NCBI GenBank assembly: GCA_021613535.1 | Contig: CP075494.1 | Coordinates: 3,720,001 to 3,784,000, forward strand | Length of the DNA: 64,000 nt | Direction: 5' to 3' | Source: Adineta vaga | Taxonomy: Eukaryota; Rotifera | Shown here: in pieces, positions 48,668 through 59,539 of the stretch | Layout of the letters: each line of letters begins with the position of its first letter | Position numbering within the stretch: position 1 is the stretch's first letter | Notes under the pieces: generated by a model | Database searches by the model: none | What the model saw: only the letters and a program-made list of their open reading frames with translations | What the model was told of the DNA's origin: nothing | Translations under genes and position numbers: made by a program

Positions 48668-49989
48668 ATGGCATCGCTCTTTCTTTTTCTAATCTATTCA
48701 TGGTATCTTCTCAATATTTGTAAATCAAGTATATCACCAAAAATGAACGGACATATTTACAATCAAATGACATATAATTCAACAGCGTTATCACTTGCTC
48801 AAATAATCATAGGAAACAAGATGTTATGTGCTGCTCAATGTGCTCATCAATTTCTGACATGTAACACTGCTGTATTTGATAATTATGCATCAGTTAAATG
48901 TTTATTATTCAGTGAACCAGTGATACAAGAAAATCTTATTCAATCTAACAGTGCAATCGTTTACGATTTTCAACAGAGCAAGTTTAGAGGTATGAAAAGT
49001 AGGAAGATTTTTGCCAAGTAAAATATACAGAAACAAACTGAGCGAAAGAAAAGCTTGTTTCTATAGATATTCTACTTTTTTTTACTTACTATAGTAGTTA
49101 CTTTTAAAACAAAAGAAAAAAATTGTTTTTTTTTTAACAAAATTACTCAATCTTATTTCTTTTAGCTACAACTAGTACAACATCTACTTGTAAGTACAAT
49201 ATTTGTTATAGATGGAATCACTTAATTATGAATACTTTAGCGACGACAACGTCATCATCAACATCATCGTCAACATCATCGTCAACATCAACAACGACAA
49301 CGTCATCGTCAACGTCAACGTCAACGTCAACATCAACATCATCATCAACATCAACATCATCGTCAACGTCATCGTCAACGTCAACATCAACATCAACATC
49401 AACAACGACAACATCAACATCAACAACGACAACATCAACGTCATCGTCAACATCAACAACTGCAAATACAGGTGAGGATATCGAAATTATTCAATTCGAT
49501 AAGATAACTTTTATTTTAAATTAGTTTCACTTTCACTTAGTGGAGTTCAACTCAATCTCAATCCATCCTCGTTGCCAAGTGGATGGACTTTGTGTTATAC
49601 AGCAACATATGACACAGCTATGGGAACAAGTTCTCTTCCAACAATATTATCTACATGCAATAAAAACAAATTACTGCTTGGATGTGACCAGTTGGTGCAC
49701 GGTTTTGACTGTCGCAGCAATGAGTAATCGTAATGATGTTCTCTACGATTGCGGCACGTCAGGGAGTTGTAGTAATGTGGCTAATGGTGTAGGTTGGTAT
49801 TATTCAGATTCATATTCGTGGGGTTTTGTATCTGGTGGTGATACTGTATCACGAAGTTCCTGTGATACTGGTTCAACAAATGCTGCATATCGATTATGTT
49901 GGCATACACAAAACAATGGTGGATATCGATGTGGCTCTGCACTTGACAGTGGCTCAACCTGGGAAAAAGTTATTTATCACGCAAACTAA
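48668..49989 (+). CDS. Secreted PAN-like/mucin-stalk protein with a shared C-terminal domain; one 1-bp deletion
   Basis: Exons: 48668-48989, 49166-49189, 49241-49471, 49525-49989. Signal peptide MASLFLFLIYSWYLLNIC is followed by a Cys-containing module (KMLCAAQCAHQFLTCNTAVF) resembling a PAN/apple domain. A Ser/Thr-only stalk of ~75 residues comes next, likely O-glycosylated. The C-terminal ~150-residue domain (DVLYDCGTSGSC, GWYYSDSYSWGF, AYRLCWHTQNNGGYRCGS) is of unknown family. The last exon has lost one base near 49685 relative to the inverted paralogue (GGATGTGACC versus GGATGTCGACC), which shifts frame between LLLGC and TVAAMSNRNDV. The product is probably extracellular or matrix-associated. 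Confidence 0.7.
49241..49471 (+). repeat. TCA/ACG-type microsatellite encoding the Ser/Thr stalk
   Basis: Nearly every codon is TCN or ACN (TCATCGTCAACATCAACG-like units), producing a pure Ser/Thr tract. It coincides exactly with one exon bounded by CTTTAG and CAG/GTGAGG, so the repeat is protein-coding rather than intergenic. The inverted paralogue has a much shorter tract in the equivalent exon (51157-51243), so length has changed freely. Confidence 0.85.
49525..49989 (+). repeat. Inverted duplication, plus-strand arm
   Basis: The last exon of the plus gene is highly similar to 50631-51103 read on the minus strand, including the preceding intron boundary AACTGCAAATACAG/GTG. The arms are tail to tail with a spacer of about 640 bp. 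Confidence 0.9.
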
Positions 49990-50630
49990 GTAGTATAAAT
50001 AATTATTCATTGAAAAGAACCTTGCTTGAACGCTTAGCTTGAAAAAAATCTTTATCCATTATTAATAAAATTAAATAAATCATCGCAAAACTAAAGTTAT
50101 AGATAAAAGATGTGAAATGCTATTGATGTGGCTGAAAATAACAAGTTTGTGTGGATGTGTGAGCGGTATATTTATTCATTAATCCCACCCACACCTTCAA
50201 GATGTGTACAATTTACTATCGGTACTTTGTGAAAGTTAAATTGTACTTTCCCTTACATAAACTATCAGTGACAATCATTTTTTTACAAAGAAAAACCTCT
50301 TATGTCATTTAATTTATTGATACACATCAAGCTAGGATTCTGAATGGAAGACTCATGGTAATCCATAGGTTTGTACTTATCTTCAAGTGATGAAATCTGA
50401 ACAATTTACGTAGATAAATATGTTCGTTCCAAAGTTCATTTACATTTTTATACTGAACTTTCTGTTAAAATATATTTTATTAATTTATATCAAGAGTAAT
50501 GTGGCAAAACCGTCTACTTTCATATTCGAATAAAACAATAGTTGTCGAAGATCTCTTCAAATTACGATTTGCATAAAATAGTATCAATAGATAAAAAATG
50601 ATGAATTTAGTTCATAAACATGTATCACAT
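49990..50630. other. Spacer of the inverted duplication
   Basis: Non-coding, AT-rich. It contains a foldback element (50147-50206) and nothing else that I can support. Confidence 0.6.
50147..50206. repeat. TGTGGG-type foldback element, copy E
   Basis: TTGTGTGGATGTGTGAGCGG (50148-50167) faces AATCCCACCCACACC (50181-50195) followed by TTCAAGATGTG. Read on the minus strand the right arm is CACATCTTGAAGGTGTGGGT. It lies between the two arms of the inverted gene duplication. Confidence 0.68.
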
Positions 50631-51103
50631 TTAACTGGCATGATAAATAACTTTTTCCCAAGTACTGTCACTATTTAATCCTATTGCTGAGCCACATCGA
50701 TATCCACCATTGTTTTGTGTATGCCAACATAATCGATATGCAGCATTTGTTGAACCAGTATCACAGCTATTTCGTAATACAGTATCATCACCAGATATAA
50801 AACCCCACGAATATGAATCTGAATAATACCAACCTACACCATTGGCCACATTAGTACAACTAGTTGACATGCTACAGTTATAGAGAACATCATTACGATT
50901 ACCCATCGCAGCTACAATCAAAATCGTAGTATTGACTGGTCGACATCCAAGCAGTAATTTGTTTTTATTGCATATAGATAATATCGTTGGAAGAGAATAT
51001 GTTCCCATAGCTGCCGCATACGTTGCTGTATAACACAAAGTCCATCCATTTGGTAACGACGATGGATTGAGATTGAGTTGAACTCCACTTAGAGACAGTG
51101 AAA
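50631..51103 (-). repeat. Inverted duplication, minus-strand arm
   Basis: Partner of 49525-49989. This copy is intact across the site where the plus copy lacks one base, and shows LLLGCRPVNTTILIVAAMGN in frame. Confidence 0.9.
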
Positions 51104-51941
51104 CTAAATAAGAATAAATGCAAGACTATTGAATTGATTAAGTAAGACATCCACACCTGTATTTGCAGTTGTTGATGATGTTGATGATGATGACGTAGTC
51201 TTTGTAGTTGTTGATGTTGTTGACGATGCTGTTATAGTTGTGGCTATAAAAACAAGGTATATTGTATTCGTATTTCAAATAATGTATAAGAACTACACAT
51301 CTTATACCAGATTATTCTTTACCTTTCTGATTGTTAATACAATTAGTTTAATTCCTCGAATATTAGTTAGAATCGAAGTAGTACTGATTTTCGCATTACA
51401 TTATGAAAACCTTTTATAGTAGAATAATTAGCGCAGAGTTTTCATTCATGTGGAAACTTACTTGTGCTATTTGTTATTGTTGAACCTAGTGGAGGACATC
51501 GTTGAGATGATGCACGTTCTATCGGATAACAGACAGGACCTTCACATCGAGTATTATTCACACATACAGTATTTGCAGCAGAACATGTCATATTGTCATT
51601 TTCACATCGAATCAAATTATTACATGAAACGAGAGTATCAGCACACATTCCTCCACCAGTCATCGACATCCACAAACATTCACAGTCACCATTCGTTGAA
51701 CATGATGTTGATTTCAATCGACAATACGCTGTTGGACAACATCCACAACCATTTGACTCAATAACTTGACCTAGAACATCAGTTTTTAAAGTATTTTATC
51801 TTTAATTCTCATCGCTCTTACCTCTGATAATGCAGATAACAAATCTAGAAAAGAAAAATATCATGAAATCATCATCTGACCATAAGAATAAAAAGATTCT
51901 TACATTGTTGTTATTATTATGATGTGAAAAATTCGTTGCAT
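50631..51941 (-). CDS. Secreted Cys-rich/Ser-Thr stalk protein, paralogue of the 48.7-kb gene
   Basis: Exons: 51904-51941, 51822-51844, 51462-51770, 51157-51243, 50631-51103; all splice sites are GT..AG and keep frame. ATG 51941 gives the signal peptide MQRIFHIIIITIFVICIIRG. The first domain is Cys-rich (NGCGCCPTAYC, CSTNGDCECLWMSMTGGGMC, CENDNMTCSAANTVC), unlike the PAN-like N terminus of the paralogue. A short Ser/Thr stalk and the same C-terminal domain follow (DVLYNC, GWYYSDSYSWGF, RLCWHTQNNGGYRCGS). The two genes therefore share stalk and C-domain but differ in N-terminal module. It appears intact. Probably an extracellular protein; the binding partner is unknown. Confidence 0.75.
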
Positions 51942-52569
51942 GGTATTGCTTTGAAATAAAAAACGTATTTTTTACAAGAAATGTTGATGTCTTATATGGA
52001 TGAAATGATGCTTTTTCCAACGTGATATTTTCGAGATGTTAGTCACCATAATAAACAAAATAAATGTCCGCAATTCATCTTGTCGATATTATACAATTTT
52101 TAGAAATAATGAAAGAATATGAAAAATCATGGAATAATAATAATATTTCTCCACAGGTATTAATAGGATACATAATTAGTAGTATTTGGATAATTACAGG
52201 AGAAAATAAAATGTCACTGTGGGGGAGCGGAAGTGAAATGTACAAAAAACATCATTTTTACTGCTTTCTATGCCCATTCATTTTAGAAAATTTATTTGTA
52301 AATACTTTATCTACTAAAGATCGAATCAGTAAAGGTAAACATATTGAATAATTCCACGTTTCACAAATGGATATAGTTTTGACACTTTCTTTATGTTAGA
52401 TTAAATGATTACGTTATGATACAGACGTTTGTCAGACTGATTTTATTTATTCATTCACAAAAGTATAAAAGAAAAAATTCCGGATTAATGAGAAATAGAA
52501 TTATCAGTAAATGTAATCGACAAGATTGTCATTTTTGTTATAAAAGATTTGAGCATTCATTCAATATCT
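51942..52569. other. Intergenic, no gene seen
   Basis: AT-rich. A 95-codon plus ORF (52064-52351) has a hydrophobic middle but no family features and no exon context; not called. Confidence 0.45.
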
Positions 52570-53741
52570 TCATGCGTAGTTAATTAGTTCGTACCTGAAT
52601 GAAAAAAGAAAGATAATTAACAATACTTTTCTTTTGTCTGCTCTCACTCACCTATATATGGTCGAATAGTGAAATTTGAAATACGTAAGTGATTATTCGC
52701 CCATGCCCAAAAGCCCAAACAAGGTTTACCAAGTAAGTGAATTCTACCACAATTCAGCCTTCTCCAAACACCATCTTCAATAACTAGGATTTGTTCACCA
52801 TTAGCTTTAATAATGATCTTTAAATGTCGTGCTGGTTCATTCTTATATGGTACCACTGAATGTGGAATAGTTGAATGCGCATCAGTTTGATAAAATCGAT
52901 AACCACGATCAAAATATCGATCAATCCAATCAATAACTACATTATTATTCATTGATCTGTCAAATTCATGATCACCATAGTAAATACCACCATGTCGTCC
53001 TACTTCATCATTTGGTACGGTTAAAAATTCCATATCGAATTCTAACACTTGATTTGACAATGATCTGTTCACGGGCAGTTTCAATTGTTCGAATGGAATA
53101 GCACATCCACCTTCGGAATTATGTGTGATTATTTCTAGAACATCATTGGATCGTACGCGATATTCTGTAAATGAATCACCAACAATTGATACATTTGATA
53201 AATCAACTTTTGTAACATAAGTTGTTGGTGGATCTAGAATCAAGAAGAAGTTTCTTCAAACTGAAAGACATCATTGGGAATATCAAACTTACCCGATAAG
53301 AGGTTAATTGGTTTAAATCTCATAACGGATTCAAAATACTAAAAACAAACGTAAATAACTAATCTGTGAATACATTCAATCTTACTGAACACTCATATAG
53401 CTTTATTTCATTTTGAACCATGGAGTTTCTTTAAAAGAATATTTTATAATTAGTTTCAAAGAATAAAATAATTACTATCAACTTACCGAAGTTCTCGTAA
53501 AGCTTTTTTGAAAATTACACGATCACGAATACATGGTATAAGTTCTTTTTGTTCACTTTCAGTAAAATCTTCACTGAGAAGTGTTGCTCCATCAATCTTG
53601 TTATCTACAACAGCAACAATATCCAATATCATACAAGCAAGATTAGTTTGTCTTACTTTCAAATTGATCAAAATACAAGCTCAATCCATTTTCGTTCAAC
53701 CAATCGACCACTCGATCAGTATCCCAATTGGATGGATCCAT
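52570..53741 (-). CDS. SAM-domain protein with an unassigned C-terminal domain (six exons)
   Basis: Exons: 53657-53741, 53487-53604, 53386-53428, 53293-53338, 52652-53233, 52570-52595. The 43-bp third exon is needed to restore phase between its neighbours and has proper AAAG and GTAAGA flanks. The N terminus is a SAM domain: WDTDRVVDWLNENGLSLYF, then NNKIDGATLLSEDFTESEQK and LIPCIRDRVIFKKALREL, matching the five-helix pattern. SAM domains mediate protein or RNA binding. The C-terminal ~190 residues (VLEFDMEFLTVPNDEVGRHG, YGDHEFDRS, LNCGRIHLLGKPCLGFWAW) look like a beta-sandwich of jelly-roll or concanavalin type, but the family is not recognised. No signal peptide. Apparently intact. Confidence 0.72.
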
Positions 53742-54202
53742 CTAAAACGACTATACATACATCAGATGACAACTGATTTCTTTCGCGTCGTCATGCAAAA
53801 AAGTTAGAAACAATTGCGAGGGGAGTGTGTTTATTGCATGATGAGAATGAGATGGAACACGCACACACAAGTAGAAGATACTGCTTTTATATACTATATG
53901 TGTCTCATGTACATGACTCATGAATTCCTTGACTCATGAGTTATCATGGCTGAAGGCCATGACAACAATATGACCAAAAATTTTCCAACTTCACCTTTTT
54001 ATGTACATACTATAGTAAAACAGACAAACGCAAAAGCATTAATATTTTCCTTTCTATGCATTAGATACTTGAAGTTGTTTTGAAAGTGCCAAAGAGAAAA
54101 TGACTACAGAGCAATTTCGCACAAACGATGAAATACGTGGCAGTAAAAGGGCACAAAAACAACATGCAATGGAGAGAGGGTTTATCGGATCTGATATTCA
54201 AG
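53742..54202. other. Intergenic, small stem-loop
   Basis: Contains a perfect 7-bp stem-loop TCATGGC-TGAAG-GCCATGA (53944-53962) preceded by GACTCATGA direct repeats. Its role is unknown. No gene is supported. Confidence 0.45.
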
Positions 54203-55190
54203 CTAACACCCACCCATATTCTCAAGATTTTCATCTTCACAGAAAGCATCTTCAATTGTTGATTGAGGAATATATTTGTTTGTGAGATAACATTTATAGT
54301 AGTTCCGTTTCAATTGAGCAGATATTTGAGAATTTATATCGTCATATATATTTTTATCATCATTAGAAGGACAATCTAATATACCACTCACTAAATGATG
54401 AATCTTTACATTGATATAAATTGAATTCATTACATAAACTGAAAGGTAGATGAATAATTGGATTATAGTTTACTAGTGTCGAGAAGATTTCATTATAGAA
54501 TTCGACATATCTAAATGTCCACAATATTGGACTGATCATGAAACGATTTATTTGAACATAAATAAGGAAAATTACATAAATGGACATTCTACTTCTATAT
54601 CATGTACACATACATTATTGATAAATTGATTAGTAGCAGTAGGATAATCCGGATTTGATAGACCAAAATAACATTTAAAAGCTGACCAGTTTTTATTTGA
54701 TACAGAAGGATCTTTGTTGGAAAACATCGATTTGACTATGATCTGATGACGATATCGATCAGGAGAACTTGTAATGAATAATGGTGAACCTATCACATCT
54801 TCCCGTTCAAATGTTACTTCAGATATTTCATATCTATATCGTCCATTTTCATCAGTACCATCAAGACAGTCAGGATTATGTGAATCATCATTGGAGAATT
54901 CCTTGGGTATACACAGACCATTCGAACATTGATGTTCATTTTGTTTGCATTCATTGACTTCAAGTTGCCAACAATGTCTTTCATCAAAATCTCCATCAAG
55001 ACAATAAATTCTACCATCACAAATTTCTGACCAATTTAAACATACTGGCGCGTATTTACGATTACATTTCAAATGGATATAACATGTCCAATGATCTTCA
55101 TCATTTCGATAAGTTTCATAATAATCATAAATTATTTCATATAATGTTGTATAATCCCTATGATAAGAATCGAATTCATATGAAACATGA
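54203..55190 (-). pseudogene. LDL-receptor class A repeat protein remnant
   Basis: Related to the gene at 56429-57864. Readable order: YEFDSYHRDYTTLYEIIYDY, then LDLRA modules CLNWSEICDGRIYCLDGDFD and CKQNEHQCSNGLCIPKEFSN with NPDCLDGTDENG. The 5' end is missing: upstream of about 55190 only A-rich sequence remains. The frame is lost near 54580 (after EVECPFM) and again near 54410 (after NEFNLYQC). The 3' end runs into a TGTGGG-type motif, so the last residues NLENMGGC are encoded by that repeat. With two internal shifts and two missing ends it is best viewed as decayed. Confidence 0.75.
54206..54231. repeat. TGTGGG-type motif, copy F (single arm)
   Basis: Minus strand reads TCTTGAGAATATGGGTGGG then TGTTAG, the same left edge (TCTTGAG) and TG-rich arm as the foldback copies. 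No complementary arm is seen nearby. It forms the truncated 3' end of the LDLRA remnant. Confidence 0.55.
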
Positions 55191-55619
55191 TATTTTTTTT
55201 CTTTGCATGAAATACAACATTAAAACACACTGCCTATTTATATCGTTATAAAGATTTTTATTTAGGAACAGATTTATTCGTTCCAGTTTGAGAGAGATAA
55301 AGTCCATCAACTAAAGCACGACTGTAAATTTCTGCTTTAAAAGAAATAATTATCTACATCCATCTGCCATACTATTTTCAATAGCATTTAGAATTTAGGT
55401 GAAAAAAAAAGATTCATTGATTATGATTCAAAGACTTTCAAGGTTGCTTGTCTCATCTCATTATAAATAAAAGAACATAAGTCTAGAAATGTTAATTAAA
55501 ATTCATTTTGTTCTCTTTCTGTTTCTATAAATGTCATGATGGTATATTTTTATTTCATTGAAATCCGTACTTGACGAACATTTCATTTTTGATTATATTC
55601 AATTCGAATCAAGCTGAAT
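55191..55619. other. Intergenic, no gene seen
   Basis: AT-rich spacer between the broken LDLRA remnant and the start of the D8C-domain gene on the opposite strand. No ORF or repeat is supported. Confidence 0.45.
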
Positions 55620-56432
55620 ATGCATCAGCAACATAAAATTGTATATGTTCAACCATCAGAACCTTCTATATATACTGAACAAGAGAGTAGTATTGGTAAT
55701 TCTTCACTTTCATTGGCAAGTACTGTGTATACAAATGTCCCAGAAACACCGGTCACTTCTCCAATAAAAACATATCAATTCAAAAAGCAAAATTAGTAAG
55801 TTTCTATGTTGATGTTATATGTACAGTCGATCTTCATTTTTGATTATTCATTTTAGTCAACCACCACGAGAAAAGAAAGGATTATTTTCATTACCCAAAG
55901 TGTTTATTATTATCGGAATGATTGTTTTGGGAATGTGTGCATTAGGAGTAGGTTTTACTGCTCTTTTTTTCACTCTCTACAAACCAAATACAACAACAAC
56001 GACAACGACCACATCCACATCAACTACATCAGTCACTACTACTACTACAAGTACGACTTCAACGAGTACAACCACAACTAGTAAGTATCTTTATAATTAC
56101 AGCGAGAAGCGACTTTATTTCTATTGAATTTAGCAACTACAACGGATGCTTTATGTTCAACAACGCCAAACACATGGTATACAACATCCACCACAATTCC
56201 CGAACAATGTGTAAATTATACAGTAGATACAGATGCAACACGACGGTTTTCCTATACGGCATCCACTTCTTACTGCGATAATGCATGGCCATTTAGTAAC
56301 AAAACTGTATGGATTCGATTTCAAGGTGCAGCTGGTTCAATGATTATCAATACAGCAATATCTACTGGTCGTTGTGGAACAACCTATACTGGTTATTATG
56401 CAGGAGAGTATCCTTTAACAACTTATAATTAA
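55620..56432 (+). CDS. Type II membrane protein with Thr-rich stalk and truncated D8C (uromodulin-like) domain
   Basis: Exons: 55620-55795, 55857-56080, 56134-56432. The N-terminal ~60 residues are cytosolic (MHQQHKIVYVQPSEPS). A membrane helix (VFIIIGMIVLGMCALGVGF) and a Thr/Ser stalk of ~40 residues follow. The ectodomain starts CVNYTVDTD and continues CDNAWPFSNKTVWIRFQG, AAGSMII, RCGTTYTGYYAGEYPLTTYN, matching the D8C module of uromodulin, GP2 and OIT3 (WYRF-x-G-x-AG, CGT, G-x-P). The module stops abruptly before its last cysteines. Its stop codon overlaps that of the convergent LDLRA gene, which is also truncated, suggesting a rearrangement breakpoint at 56429-56432. Confidence 0.72.
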
Positions 56433-57864
56433 TTCATTAAATTACTATTATTCTTCATTATGTTCATATTTTCATCATCATGATGAGGACAATCATAAAT
56501 TCCATTGATAATTTCATAGATTGGAATACATTTCGATGAATTCAAACATTGATAAAATTGTCCAGTACAACTATGATTTTTAAGTAAATGAAATAAATCG
56601 TTAAGAGGAGCAAGATATTTATCTTTCCAACTTGTTAAAATATCAACCTTATGAATCATTTTCGAACGAAAACATGTTCGATTATTGAAAAATATCTTGG
56701 TCGATTTTTCTAAATAATCAGCATAACGAGAATCATTTGAACAAATATAAGGAGAACGATGTATCCAATTACCAAGATAATCTGAATCATTTCTTAAATA
56801 AGTCGTATAGATTTGACCAAATAAAACGGGTAGATTAAGAAAATCCATTATTTCTGGACAAGTCTTTTTAACTGTATCTCGACATTTCGTATTAGCAATC
56901 TGTTGTATAAATCGTGGATATTCCGGAGTTGGAAGAGAAAAAAGACACTTCATTGCTATCCAACATTGATCATCAATGGTATTATCTTTAGTTGAATACA
57001 TTGAATCTCTTAAGAAATCATTTCGTCGAGCATCACAAGAACTGGTTAGAGGTGTATGTTTACATGTTATATCTTCACAACCAAATGTCGGTTCAGATGT
57101 ACTACATTCTTCAAATTGGTGATGAGGTTTATAAATTTCATCAGATTTATCCAAACAATCAGGATTATTCGAATTATCTCGAAAAAATAGTTGAGGAATA
57201 CATTGCCCATTTGCACATTGATATTCATCCGTTTGACATTGATTTATTTCTAATTGCCAACAATATTCTTCATCGAATGGTCCATCTAAACAATCAACTT
57301 TGCCATCACAGATTTCACTCCAATCTAAACATGCAGGAGAATATCCACGATAACATTTTAAATGTGTATAACAAGTGAAATTCATTGATCTATATGTATA
57401 AATTTGATAATAATTGTAGATAAGATCGTGTAAAGATAAATATTCGATTTCATAATGATCGAATTTATATTGGCATAGAGAACCAAATCTTGGAAATGTA
57501 CAATTATAAAAGATTTCCTTATCAAATGAAAATTCAAATGATTGATCAAGATAGGATTGATAACGTTCAATAGATCAATTGATGCTGACCATTTATATAA
57601 ATCTTCACTTGTCACATTCAATTCGGACAATTGAACAAAAGCAAATTTTGGAAATATCTTATCCACTTGAATTTCAGTTGTCGAAACAAATTCACTTATA
57701 CAATAAGATATGATTTGTCGATTCATATCTGTTTCACTGATCGATGCAATAGTTGTTCGTATACAATCATGTTGTATTTCATTGATTTTATCCGTGTAAT
57801 ATAAATTGATATGAGGTGTACTTACGACGAAATGTATAATAATGAAATAGAAAATATATTTCAT
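56429..57864 (-). CDS. Secreted LDL-receptor class A repeat protein, C-terminally truncated, one frameshift
   Basis: ATG 57864 starts a signal peptide (MKYIFYFIIIHFVVS). LDLRA modules: CLDWSEICDGKVDCLDGPFD, CQTDEYQCANGQCIPQLF with NPDCLDKSDE, and near the C terminus CLNSSKCIPIYEIINGIYDC with HHDDEN, each with the acidic calcium cluster. The frame shifts near 57572, between WSASIDL and ERYQSYLDQSF (apparent loss of one base); after it the protein reads through to 56429. The last residues after DDENM are short and asparagine-rich, whereas the paralogous remnant at 54.2-55.2 kb continues further, so the gene is truncated where it meets the D8C gene. Normal relatives carry more LDLRA modules and often a membrane helix. 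Confidence 0.75.
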
Positions 57865-58680
57865 GTTATAATGTGAATAAATTATTGGCTTTCCTTCAGA
57901 GAATTAGCAGAAACATTGAAAGGAAGAGAAAAAAACGTGACTTGTATTTGGAAACAGATTGTATACTTACAGATTAAAAAAAGATTTTTAGAATTTACTC
58001 AACAAATATTTAACGGAAAAACGTTTTAATGCAGATTGGATATAATAGTTATTATCTTTCACTCGGAAAGACTTTCATCTATGTTAGTGTAATGATAATT
58101 CATCGTATATTTTTTATGATATATTCTGTTGTATCAGATTCTTTTTCTGATAAGTCGAAGAAGTTTGAATCGGTTGTAAATCATATTTTTGAGTTACAAA
58201 ATTGATAACCTTTAGAAAAAAACATATCTTGAGTATATTTGAGTAATGTAAATATAACTGCTTAATAATGTAAAAATTCTAAAAGTGAGATTGTGAGTGT
58301 TCTATCATTTTTACACTAATCTTCATTCATAAAATGATAACGTAAGAACAATATAGGTCGAGTAAAAATAGTATATTAATGTAAAAAGAGACGATTGCTT
58401 TGAATAACCTTTGCTGGATTTAATCTTAAATGTTTGTGTTAATAACCATAACATGGACATTTGTTTCGTTTAGTGTATTAATAAAACTTATAATAACATT
58501 CAACAGTATAGAGCATTACGAAATGATGAAGCAAAGAAAGAAAATAAATTATATTTTTACTCATATACCTTCCGAAAACAAATCTCTTCGTCTTTTATTC
58601 TTCTAACTTCATTTTTTAGATTTTTTACCAAAATTTTTCGGTAATATTGCATCACTCTAATTAATATAGTGTAACGAAAG
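57865..58680. other. Intergenic, divergent promoters
   Basis: AT-rich, between the LDLRA gene (minus) and the CAP gene (plus). No ORF, RNA or repeat is supported. Confidence 0.5.
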
Positions 58681-59337
58681 ATGTCACCTGTTTGCTGGAT
58701 AATATTTTTATGGTTCATCCTAACATTGAAAGCAACAGAATCCAATCAAATTCATCGAAATTTCATAAAAGCTGTCAATCAAGGTAGGTAGAGAATAGTC
58801 TGATGATTTTTATTGATACTTTATAATTGAACTATAGTCCGACGAAATCATAAACTTCCATTGATCTGTCTCTCTCAAAAGTTAAATGCAGCAGCATTAC
58901 AACATTCTCAATGGATGAGCAAGAACAATAAATTAATTCACGGCAGTAGTAAAGATTTAAAAGTATGTACAAATATCCCCATATTCATAAATACAATATT
59001 ATTTTCTATTTTTGATAACAATATATTTCTTTAACTAAATAGACTCGTCTAATCAGAAACAAATATCCTATGAATGGTGCAGCTGCTGAAAATATTGCCT
59101 TAAATTCTGACCGATCTGCGCATTACACTGTTAATCAATGGATGAAGTCCCCGAAGCATCGTGCCAGTATTCTCAATCCCAAGTATAATCAAGTATTTTA
59201 ACTTCTATATTATATTTTTATCTATACATTAAGTATTATTTTTCTTGTAGGTTGGCGTTGGTGCTAATGAAAGAAATAGAAAGATATGGTGGACAATGTT
59301 GATGGCAAGAGGTTCTGATAAATGTATACTCTCGTAG
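58681..59337 (+). CDS. CAP-superfamily (SCP/GAPR-1-like) secreted protein
   Basis: Exons: 58681-58783, 58838-58962, 59043-59192, 59251-59337; the four exons sum to 465 bp, 154 residues, with consistent phases. ATG 58681 begins a signal peptide (CWIIFLWFILTLKATES). The CAP signature is present: LNAAALQHSQWMSKNNKLIH, then GAAAENIA (the GENI site), HYTVNQWMKSPKHRASILN and VGVGANER. The Zn/tetrad His (LIHGS) is present, and the Glu of AEN corresponds to the family's conserved Glu. The protein is compact like GAPR-1 rather than a venom or Cys-rich type. CAP proteins bind lipids or act outside the cell in immunity and reproduction; the specific role is unknown. It appears intact. Confidence 0.85.
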
Positions 59338-59539
59338 AAGTTTTAACTTTTGAATAAAAACTCTAAAACTTGATTGGAAAGGTGAGGATCTATGAGACAG
59401 AGCCCTGCACCAATATGCACACTACATACCCATGTATACTCGAATTATTGAAATATATTTATTCGATTTTTATTTAACCTTCTTTTGTGTATACACGTGA
59501 GTAATCTAAAAATTGCTGTCAAATTAGAAATAGAAAATT

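Noticed and set aside
49226-49471. CRISPR-like array
   Set aside because: Irregular triplet repeats without unique spacers, and protein-coding in a eukaryotic gene.
49226-49475. Asn/Ile/Val and Met/Leu repeat ORFs over the microsatellite in other frames
   Set aside because: Shadows of the Ser/Thr-coding exon, which alone has matching splice sites and a paralogue.
52064-52351. 95-codon plus-strand ORF
   Set aside because: No family features; amino-acid content is as expected for random AT-rich DNA.
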